Source: GCA-002731945 sp036344135 (GTDB lineage: Bacteria > Pseudomonadota > Alphaproteobacteria > MED-G09). Taken from it: 5,540 bases of DNA. The notes beneath the pieces were generated by a model that saw nothing but the letters and a program-made list of their open reading frames with translations, was not told where the DNA came from and ran no database searches. The translations under genes were made by a program, and so were the position numbers. Below, piece after piece: positions 1 through 4,754 of the stretch. The stretch spans positions 1 through 5,540 of the forward strand of contig JAYYUG010000048.1 in NCBI GenBank assembly GCA_036344135.1, in the 5' to 3' direction. How positions within the stretch are numbered: position 1 is the first letter of the stretch; each line of letters begins with the position of its first letter.

Positions 1-562
1 GGGGACCTCCAGGTATTTTTTCACCATGGTCATAAAATATTTCTGAGCAAGGTCCACATGGGCCTTCTGTTCCCATCGACCAAAAATTATCTTCAGTATC
101 AATACTGATAATTTTATCACTAGAAAAACCGGAAACTTTCTTCCAAATTTGAGATGATTCCTCATCATCTTTGTGCGTTGTTATTAAAAGATTATCTTTA
201 GGCAAAGAAAATTCAGATGTAAGTAGTTGCCAAGAAAATTCTATTGCCTCTTCTTTAAAATAATCCCCAAAAGAGAAATTTCCTAGCATTTCAAAAAAAG
301 TATGATGCCTAGGTGTATGACCTACATTATCGAGGTCATTGTGTTTTCCACCGGCCCTTACACATTTTTGTGAACTTACGACTCTCTTGTTTTTAGGCTC
401 CTGATAACCAGTAAAATAATTCTTAAACGGAACCATTCCTGCATTAACAAACATCAACGTAGGATCGTTTATAGGAACTAAAGGGCTAGAAGGCACAACT
501 TCATGACCATTGTTTTTGAAAAAATCTAAAAACTTTTTTCTTATATTGTCCAAATTATTCAT
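1..562 (-). CDS. alaS: Alanine--tRNA ligase, N-terminal part (runs off the left edge)
   Basis: Cytoplasmic class II aminoacyl-tRNA synthetase that attaches alanine to tRNA-Ala using ATP. The first 187 residues are visible; the remaining roughly 690 expected for the family lie beyond the window. Residues 1-60 match the usual AlaS start (FLDFFKNNGHEVVPSSPLVP, then DPTLMFVNAGMVPFKNYF). Class II motif 2 is at 85-102 (RHHTFFEMLGNFSFGDYF), and the conserved GPCGPCSEIFYDHG follows at 167-180. The stretch before it reads SMGTEGPCGP, where I expect MGDTGPCGP, a small deviation in an otherwise orthodox sequence. The ATG at 562 is chosen because residue 1 lines up with the family start. The gene lies 66 bases downstream of recA on the same strand, an order common in Alphaproteobacteria, so recA read-through probably contributes to its expression. 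Identification is secure. Confidence 0.96.
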   Translation of the reverse strand, partial: MNNLDNIRKKFLDFFKNNGHEVVPSSPLVPINDPTLMFVNAGMVPFKNYFTGYQEPKNKRVVSSQKCVRAGGKHNDLDNVGHTPRHHTFFEMLGNFSFGDYFKEEAIEFSWQLLTSEFSLPKDNLLITTHKDDEESSQIWKKVSGFSSDKIISIDTEDNFWSMGTEGPCGPCSEIFYDHGEKIPGGP

Positions 563-563
563 T

Positions 564-599
564 ATACACCAAAGATAACAGACATTTGTTTCTTGGTAT
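564..599 (-). promoter_or_regulatory. Imperfect inverted repeat over the alaS ribosome-binding site
   Basis: In the 66 bases between recA and alaS, plus-strand ATACACCAAAGA (564-575) pairs with TCTTGGTAT (591-599). This gives a nine-pair stem with one 1-base and one 2-base bulge around a 15-base loop. On the alaS mRNA the distal arm contains GGTG, the only Shine-Dalgarno-like bases ahead of the alaS ATG, so the fold would hide it. There is no T-run after it, so an intrinsic terminator is unlikely. The stem is AT-rich and bulged and may have no function. Confidence 0.3.
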
Positions 600-628
600 A
601 ATAATTCGTGCGTTTCTTAAAGTAGAAT

Positions 629-1693
629 TTACTTTGCTTCTAACGCCTCTTTGGTATCAACTTCTGCTGCTTCTGGGTTTTCTTCTTGATTAATTAAATC
701 ATCATTCTTAATAAGACCAGCACTCTCTCTTATTGCAAACTCAATTTTATCAGAAATATCTGGGTTTTCTTCTAAAAACACTTTTGCATTTTCTCGACCT
801 TGACCCATGCGTTCGTTCTCATATGAGTACCAAGTTCCAGACTTCTCAACAATTCCAGCCTCAACACCCAAATAAATAATCTCACCCTTCTTTGAAATAC
901 CTTTTCCATACATGATATCAAACTCAATAGTTTTAAAAGGCGGCGCCACCTTATTTTTAACAAACTTTACTCGAGTTTGATTCCCAACAATCTGTTCACG
1001 GTCTTTTATAGCTCCTATTCGTCGTATATCAATTCTGACAGTTGAATAAAATTTAAGAGCATTTCCACCAGTGGTTGTTTCTGGGCTTCCAAACATTACT
1101 CCTATTTTCATACGTATTTGGTTTATGAATATAATCATACAATTTGATTTTGAAATTGATCCTGTTAGTTTTCTCATGGCTTGGCTCATCAACCTTGCTT
1201 GTAGGCCTGGTAAGCTGTCGCCATTTTCTCCTTCACGTTCTGCTTTTGGGGTTAGAGCAGCGACCGAATCAATAACGATGACATCGACAGCGCCTGAACG
1301 TATTAAAGTATCAGTGATTTCTAGGGCTTGTTCTCCATTATCAGGCTGTGAAATGAGAAGCTCTTCAATATTAACTCCGAGATTTCGAGCATATACTGGG
1401 TCTAAAGCATGTTCAGCATCAATAAAACTGCATACACCACCTTGTTTCTGAGCCTCTGCAAGGGCGTGTAAGGCTAAAGTAGTCTTTCCTGAACTTTCTG
1501 GTCCATAAATCTCAATAACCCTGCCTCTAGGGAAACCCCCAATACCGAGACCAATATCTAGTCCTAACGACCCAGTAGAAATAGATGAAATCTCAGCAAT
1601 CGCATCTCCCGAGCCCAATTTCATTATTGATCCCTTACCAAACTGTTTTTCAATCTGACTAAGTGCAGTTTCTAGAGATTTTGATCTTTCCAT
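629..1693 (-). CDS. recA: Recombinase RecA
   Basis: DNA-dependent ATPase that forms filaments on single-stranded DNA, catalyses strand exchange in recombinational repair, and triggers LexA self-cleavage in the SOS response. The 354-residue length is normal. Walker A is GPESSGKT at 64-71, the catalytic glutamate lies in DAEHAL (about residue 94), Walker B is VIVIDS at 138-143, loop L1 is around 155-163 (ENGDSLPGL), and loop L2 is around 196-211 (KIGVMFGSPETTTGGN). The tail after about 330 is acidic, as usual. L1 has Asn157 where E. coli has Ile and many alphaproteobacteria have Met. The start at 1693 gives MERSKSLETALSQIEKQFGKGS, aligning with the common core start, but its Shine-Dalgarno is weak. 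A better-placed in-frame ATG at 1729 is followed by a TAG codon (separate entry). The gene lies downstream of dksA behind its own promoter and upstream of alaS. Function is certain; the true N-terminus is not. Confidence 0.97.
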   Translation of the reverse strand: MERSKSLETALSQIEKQFGKGSIMKLGSGDAIAEISSISTGSLGLDIGLGIGGFPRGRVIEIYGPESSGKTTLALHALAEAQKQGGVCSFIDAEHALDPVYARNLGVNIEELLISQPDNGEQALEITDTLIRSGAVDVIVIDSVAALTPKAEREGENGDSLPGLQARLMSQAMRKLTGSISKSNCMIIFINQIRMKIGVMFGSPETTTGGNALKFYSTVRIDIRRIGAIKDREQIVGNQTRVKFVKNKVAPPFKTIEFDIMYGKGISKKGEIIYLGVEAGIVEKSGTWYSYENERMGQGRENAKVFLEENPDISDKIEFAIRESAGLIKNDDLINQEENPEAAEVDTKEALEAK

Positions 1694-1740
1694 ACTATTA
1701 TCTTTAACAACTTTTAACTATTTATTCATTTTTCTACTCC
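1691..1740 (-). other. recA leader with in-frame mini-ORF (MNK-stop): apparent broken N-terminal extension
   Basis: Reading the recA strand, GGAG (1740-1737) precedes ATG (1729-1727) with 7 bases between, an excellent ribosome-binding site. The codons that follow are AAT AAA TAG, a three-residue ORF ending at 1718. The same frame continues LKVVKDNS straight into the recA ATG at 1693. From memory, rhizobial RecA proteins begin with a segment containing LRLVEDNSVDKSKALEAALS, and the residues after the TAG here (LKVVKDNS, then MERSKSLETALS) align with it without gaps. The TAG therefore seems to interrupt a once-translated N-terminus. RecA may start afresh at 1693, reinitiate after the mini-ORF, or be made partly by readthrough. 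A base-calling error or recent mutation would give the same picture. Confidence 0.6.
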
Positions 1741-1765
1741 ATTTATATACAGGTCAACTAATTAA

Positions 1766-1794
1766 TTTGTACTACTTTTGTTCTATTTTTGCAA
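1766..1794 (-). promoter_or_regulatory. Predicted recA promoter with embedded SOS (LexA) box
   Basis: On the minus strand, TTGCAA (1794-1789) and TACAAA (1771-1766) are separated by exactly 17 bases and each matches 4 of 6 bases of the sigma-70 -35 and -10 consensus. Inside the spacer, GAAC (1783-1780), seven bases, then GTAC (1772-1769) matches the alphaproteobacterial LexA operator GAAC-N7-GAAC at 7 of 8 defined positions. A repressor bound here would cover the spacer and the edge of the -10. Transcription would start near 1759, giving a leader of about 65 bases that contains the mini-ORF. The position and spacing fit SOS control of recA, but the AT-rich context makes chance -35/-10 matches likely. 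Confidence 0.5.
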
Positions 1795-1810
1795 TAAAAA
1801 TAAGTTATTG

Positions 1811-1834
1811 AATTATATATATAAATATAATATT
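1811..1834. other. 24-base pure A/T block, nearly palindromic, upstream of the recA promoter
   Basis: Positions 1811-1834 hold no G or C, with a run of alternating T and A, and the block is close to its own reverse complement. It starts 17 bases upstream of the predicted recA -35 element. It could be an UP-like element, an easily melted or bent stretch, or simple intergenic AT drift. The rest of the 204-base dksA-recA gap is accounted for by the terminator, promoter and leader listed separately. Confidence 0.35.
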
Positions 1835-1867
1835 GTTCTCTTTATAGTCTTTTTATTGAATATTTTT

Positions 1868-1891
1868 AAAAAAAAAAAATCGAATCGATAG
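1868..1891 (-). terminator. Probable intrinsic terminator of dksA
   Basis: Just after the dksA stop codon the transcript strand reads ATCGATTCGAT, a 4-bp stem with a 3-base loop, followed directly by twelve T residues (plus-strand A-run 1868-1879). A larger alternative fold pairs CGACGAT near the dksA stop with ATCG-AT-TCG around a loop of about 11 bases. The stem is short, but the T12 tract directly behind it is a strong feature of intrinsic termination. It would insulate recA from dksA transcription, consistent with recA having its own promoter. Confidence 0.5.
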
Positions 1892-1897
1892 TTACAA

Positions 1898-2314
1898 TTA
1901 ATCGTCGCGATAAATTTTCTCTTTTCTTTCGTGAGTTTCCTGGGCATCAATAGATAATGTAGCTATTGGACGAGCAATCAGACGTTTTAGACTGATAGGT
2001 TCTCCCGTTTCTTCACAATAACCGTAACTTCCATCATCTATTCTAGACAAAGCATCGTCAATTTTGGAAATCAGCTTTCTATGTCTGTCTCTCGATCTTA
2101 ATTCAAGAGAACGGTCTGCTTCTGATGAAGCTCTATCGGAAATATCGGAAAAATTGGAGGTTTCGTCCTGAAGATTGTTCAATGTTTCCTTAGTTTCGTG
2201 AATAATATCGCTGCGCCAATCATTAAGCCTTCTTCTAAAAAATTCCTTTTGCTTGGCATTCATAAAAGGGTCTTTCTCTGATGGTGTGTAGTTTTTTGGT
2301 AAACGTGTAGCCAT
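1898..2314 (-). CDS. dksA: RNA polymerase-binding transcription factor DksA (single-cysteine type)
   Basis: DksA binds in the RNA polymerase secondary channel and, with ppGpp, changes promoter open-complex stability, lowering rRNA transcription and raising some biosynthetic promoters during the stringent response. The 138 residues show the usual order: an N-terminal segment PSEKDPFMN, a coiled coil from about 20 to 92 whose tip carries the DxxDxA motif (Asp57, Asp60, Ala62), then a globular zinc-finger-like domain at about 96-125 and a C-terminal helix. Only Cys100 remains of the four zinc cysteines; the others are Thr103, Ser121 and Ala124 (CEETGEP and ATLSIDAQE). That form is known in Alphaproteobacteria such as Rhodobacter sphaeroides and can still act as DksA. 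The start at 2314 fits the family and has AAGG 6 bases upstream (2321-2324). The gene is divergent from the moxR-like operon. Confidence 0.93.
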   Translation of the reverse strand: MATRLPKNYTPSEKDPFMNAKQKEFFRRRLNDWRSDIIHETKETLNNLQDETSNFSDISDRASSEADRSLELRSRDRHRKLISKIDDALSRIDDGSYGYCEETGEPISLKRLIARPIATLSIDAQETHERKEKIYRDD

Positions 2315-2371
2315 ATTTAACCTTTCTAGAAATTGGGGTATTAAAACAAAAAATCAATAATCGCAATAGTT

Positions 2372-2400
2372 ATTATAAATAAACATTGTTGAAATTTGAA
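2372..2400 (-). promoter_or_regulatory. Predicted dksA promoter
   Basis: On the minus strand a perfect TATAAT (2377-2372) lies 17 bases downstream of TTCAAA (2400-2395), which matches the -35 consensus at 4 of 6 bases. Transcription would start near 2365, about 50 bases ahead of the dksA ATG. Its -35 falls in the spacer of the predicted opposing promoter for the moxR-like operon, so the two may compete for RNA polymerase. Confidence 0.5.
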
Positions 2401-2417
2401 AATTTGACGATTAGATT
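2389..2417 (+). promoter_or_regulatory. Predicted promoter of the moxR-VWA-lipoprotein operon
   Basis: TTGAAA (2389-2394, 5 of 6 to the -35 consensus) is separated by 17 bases from TAGATT (2412-2417, 4 of 6 to the -10 consensus). This predicts a start near 2424 and a leader of about 33 bases that ends in the AAGGTG ribosome-binding site (2447-2452). TTGACG at 2404-2409 is an alternative -35 but has no good -10 at the right distance. It lies by a small inverted repeat, ACGA (2407-2410) with TCGT (2419-2422), which could be an operator or chance. Confidence 0.4.
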
Positions 2418-2456
2418 GTCGTAACTTACTACATAAATATAACGAAAAGGTGAAAA

Positions 2457-3308
2457 ATGCGATTTGAGGGTACAAAAGATTATATAGCAACCAAAGATCT
2501 TAGAATAGCTGTGAATGCGTCAATAAGCTTAGAAAGGCCACTTCTTGTTAAGGGAGAGCCTGGCACCGGTAAGACTGTGCTAGCTGAAGAGATTTCTAAA
2601 GCTCTTGATATGCCAATAATCACTTGGCATATAAAATCAACAACTAAAGCACAACAAGGTTTATACGAATATGACGCTATCACTAGGTTAAGGGATTCTC
2701 AACTTGGGGATGAGAGAGTAAAAGACGTTAGAAACTACATAAAAAAAGGTAAGCTTTGGGATGCTTTTACTGCTAATGAAAGACCTATTTTGCTCATTGA
2801 TGAAATTGATAGAGCAGATATTGAGTTTCCAAACGATTTACTTCAAGAACTCGACAGAATGGAGTTTTATGTATACGAAACCAATGAAACAATTGTTGCA
2901 GAAAAACGACCAGTAGTCATTATCACTTCAAATAATGAAAAAGAGCTTCCAGATGCCTTCTTAAGAAGGTGTTTTTTTAATTACATTGCTTTCCCTGAAA
3001 ATGAAACTATGAAAAAAATTGTTGATGTTCATTATCCGGATATAAAATCAAAACTTGTTTCTGAATCTTTAAAAGTTTTTTATCAGTTAAGAGAAGTTCC
3101 CGGATTAAAGAAAAAACCTTCAACGTCCGAGTTGCTTGATTGGTTAAAATTATTAATGAATGAAGATATCACTCCTGAAATGCTAAGAGAGAAAAATACT
3201 AAAAATTTAATTCCTCCTTTACATGGTGCCCTTTTGAAAAATGAACAAGATGTTCATTTATTTGAAAGACTTGCATTTCTTGCAAGAAGGGAAAATAATC
3301 AGACTTAA
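2457..3308 (+). CDS. MoxR-family AAA+ ATPase
   Basis: Cytoplasmic AAA+ ATPase of the MoxR group (COG0714), whose members work with VWA-domain partners as chaperones that insert cofactors into, or remodel, protein complexes (examples: CoxD/CoxE, NorQ/NorD, CbbQ/CbbO, RavA/ViaA). The 283 residues carry Walker A GEPGTGKT (33-40), Walker B ILLIDEID (111-118), sensor 1 in ITSNN (156-160), the arginine-finger region LPDAFLRRCFF (164-174) and a sensor 2 helix near KKPSTSELLDW (219-229). The conserved HIKSTTKAQQGLYEYD (58-73) and the C-terminal IPPLHGALLKNEQDVHLFERL mark a widespread but poorly studied subfamily that travels with COG3825 VWA proteins; it may be what is called the PA2707 subfamily, but I am not certain. 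The ATG has AAGGTG upstream. The VWA gene starts 2 bases after its stop, pointing to translational coupling. The client complex is unknown. Confidence 0.92.
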   Translation: MRFEGTKDYIATKDLRIAVNASISLERPLLVKGEPGTGKTVLAEEISKALDMPIITWHIKSTTKAQQGLYEYDAITRLRDSQLGDERVKDVRNYIKKGKLWDAFTANERPILLIDEIDRADIEFPNDLLQELDRMEFYVYETNETIVAEKRPVVIITSNNEKELPDAFLRRCFFNYIAFPENETMKKIVDVHYPDIKSKLVSESLKVFYQLREVPGLKKKPSTSELLDWLKLLMNEDITPEMLREKNTKNLIPPLHGALLKNEQDVHLFERLAFLARRENNQT

Positions 3309-3310
3309 AG

Positions 3311-4492
3311 ATGTTTGTTAATTTTTTTCAAGAATTAAAGGAAGCTAATTTGCCTGTCACTCTAAGGGAGTATTTAACTCTCTTAGAGGCTCTTGAGGCT
3401 GGTATACCCAATAGAAATGTAGAAGACTTTTACTACCTATCAAGATCGACGCTTGTTAAAGACGAAAGAAATCTTGACAAATTTGATAGGGTTTTCGGTC
3501 ATGTCTTTAAAGGGTTAGAAAATATTGAAGAGGATGAATTAGCTGAAATACCGGAGGAATGGTTAAAATCTCTTAATGAAAAATTCTTAACGGAAGAAGA
3601 AAAAAAACAGATAGAAGCCATGGGTGGTTGGGAAAAACTAATGGAAGAGTTAAAAAAACGACTCGAAGAACAAGAAAAAAGACACGAAGGTGGTTCAAAA
3701 TGGATCGGAACCGGGGGAACATCTCCTTATGGGGCCGATGGTTATAATCCTGAGGGCATAAGAATAGGACAAAAAGAAAATAGGAATTTTAAAGCCGTGA
3801 AGGTATGGGATAAAAGAGAATTTAAGAATCTTGATTCTGAGGTAGAAATAGGTGTTAGAAATATAAAACTTGCTTTAAGAAGATTAAGAAAATTTGCTAG
3901 AGAAGGCGCTGCTGATACGCTGGATCTTCCTGATACTATCAAAAATACTGCTAACAAAGGATATTTGGACATATCTTTGGTCCCCGAAAGAAGAAACAAT
4001 GTAAAAGTTTTATTATTTTTCGATGTTGGAGGGTCTATGGACCCACATGTCCGCTTATGTGAAGAATTATTTTCTGCTGCTAGAACAGAGTTTAAGAATA
4101 TGGAAAATTTTTATTTCCATAATTGCTTATATGAATATGTCTGGAAGGATAATAGAAGAAGACATAGAGAAAGGATAGATACTTGGGATATTTTGCATAA
4201 ATATTCTTCGGACTACAAGATCATTTTTGTAGGAGATGCCTCTATGAGCCCTTACGAAATTACTTATTCAGGTGGTAGTGTAGAGCATTGGAACGAAGAA
4301 GCAGGTGGTATTTGGTTAGAAAGAATTAACAATATTTACCAAAATGCAATATGGATTAATCCTGTCGAAAAAAAACATTGGGAATTTACCCCTTCTTCAC
4401 AAATTATTAATCAGATATTTTATGATAGAATGTATCCATTAACCCTTGAAGGTCTTGACAATGCTATGAAAGAATTAAGTAGGAAAAAATAA
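3311..4492 (+). CDS. VWA-domain protein, CoxE-like (COG3825 type), partner of the MoxR ATPase
   Basis: Predicted cytoplasmic protein of 393 residues with no signal peptide or membrane segment. The N-terminal half is helical (conserved LPVTLREYLTLLEAL at 14-28, LVKDERNLDKFDRVFGHVF at 48-66), with a charged coiled-coil-like stretch at about 94-125 and a glycine-rich linker GGSKWIGTGGTSPYG (127-141). The C-terminal VWA domain begins at about 232. Its metal site (MIDAS) reads DVGGSM (Asp238, Gly240, Ser242) instead of DxSxS, with a later Asp309 in VGDASMSPYE. Residues FYFHNCLYEYVWKDNRRRH (267-285) and YSGGSVEHWNEEAGGIW (319-335) are hallmarks of this family, and the DVGGS variant is typical of it as I recall. 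Such proteins usually bind the client while the MoxR partner supplies ATP hydrolysis. The gene sits 2 bases after moxR and 2 bases before the lipoprotein gene. The family is clear; the cellular role is not. Confidence 0.9.
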   Translation: MFVNFFQELKEANLPVTLREYLTLLEALEAGIPNRNVEDFYYLSRSTLVKDERNLDKFDRVFGHVFKGLENIEEDELAEIPEEWLKSLNEKFLTEEEKKQIEAMGGWEKLMEELKKRLEEQEKRHEGGSKWIGTGGTSPYGADGYNPEGIRIGQKENRNFKAVKVWDKREFKNLDSEVEIGVRNIKLALRRLRKFAREGAADTLDLPDTIKNTANKGYLDISLVPERRNNVKVLLFFDVGGSMDPHVRLCEELFSAARTEFKNMENFYFHNCLYEYVWKDNRRRHRERIDTWDILHKYSSDYKIIFVGDASMSPYEITYSGGSVEHWNEEAGGIWLERINNIYQNAIWINPVEKKHWEFTPSSQIINQIFYDRMYPLTLEGLDNAMKELSRKK

Positions 4493-4494
4493 TC

Positions 4495-4752
4495 ATGATT
4501 AAAAAATTTATATTTATTCTTTGTTTCTTTGTCGTTGCTTGTGCAACGCCCATGACACCAGAAGAAAAAGCAGAAATAATAGAAAAAATTGATCACGAGG
4601 AGTGTATTGAGTTAAAATTTGTTGAAGGTACTGAGGCTTACGGTGGCTGTCGTTTAACCTTAAAATCGATAAGAGCGCAAAATAAAACTACTGCAGCTAT
4701 AAAAAGAAACGGCCTTGATAATAGATTTTGTCATAGATGGTATTGCTGGTAA
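4495..4752 (+). CDS. Small cysteine-containing lipoprotein of unknown function
   Basis: An 85-residue predicted lipoprotein. The lysine-containing start (MIKK) and hydrophobic stretch lead to the lipobox VVAC, with lipidation expected at Cys16. Ala17 at the +2 position does not signal inner-membrane retention, so an outer-membrane anchor facing the periplasm is likely. The mature part of about 70 residues has a charged helix (PEEKAEIIEKIDHEE) and then C37-IELKFVEGTEAYGG-C52-R, a C-x14-C module with an EGTEAY core that I recognise from many small alphaproteobacterial lipoproteins (consensus like CxxxGFxxGTxAYxxCR). It ends in the unusual tail RFCHRWYCW (Cys79, Cys84, two Trp). The four mature cysteines could form two disulfides. 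It starts 2 bases after the VWA stop and is probably in the same operon, which may or may not mean shared function. No specific role can be assigned. Confidence 0.75.
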   Translation: MIKKFIFILCFFVVACATPMTPEEKAEIIEKIDHEECIELKFVEGTEAYGGCRLTLKSIRAQNKTTAAIKRNGLDNRFCHRWYCW

Positions 4753-4754
4753 AA

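Noticed and set aside
1071..1451. A 126-codon open frame on the plus strand opposite recA
   Set aside because: It lies wholly inside the secure recA gene on the other strand, has no ribosome-binding site, and its product resembles no protein family; it is a reading-frame shadow.
1735..1754. Partial match to the gammaproteobacterial LexA box (15 of 20 positions of TACTG-TATATATA-CAGTA)
   Set aside because: One half-site is broken (CTCC instead of CTGT), the match is mostly AT bases, and the broken part is the ribosome-binding site of the mini-ORF. The genes are alphaproteobacterial, and a better alphaproteobacterial operator lies at 1769-1783.
1835..1850. Second possible SOS half-site, GTTC followed by GTCT
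   Set aside because: The spacing is 8 instead of 7 bases and the second half-site does not match, so only a lone GTTC is present.
2480..2683. Minus-strand open frame within the MoxR ATPase gene
   Set aside because: It is antisense to conserved Walker A coding sequence, with no start signals or recognisable product.
3742..3999. Minus-strand open frame within the VWA gene
   Set aside because: It overlaps conserved VWA-family coding sequence on the opposite strand and shows no independent evidence of coding.
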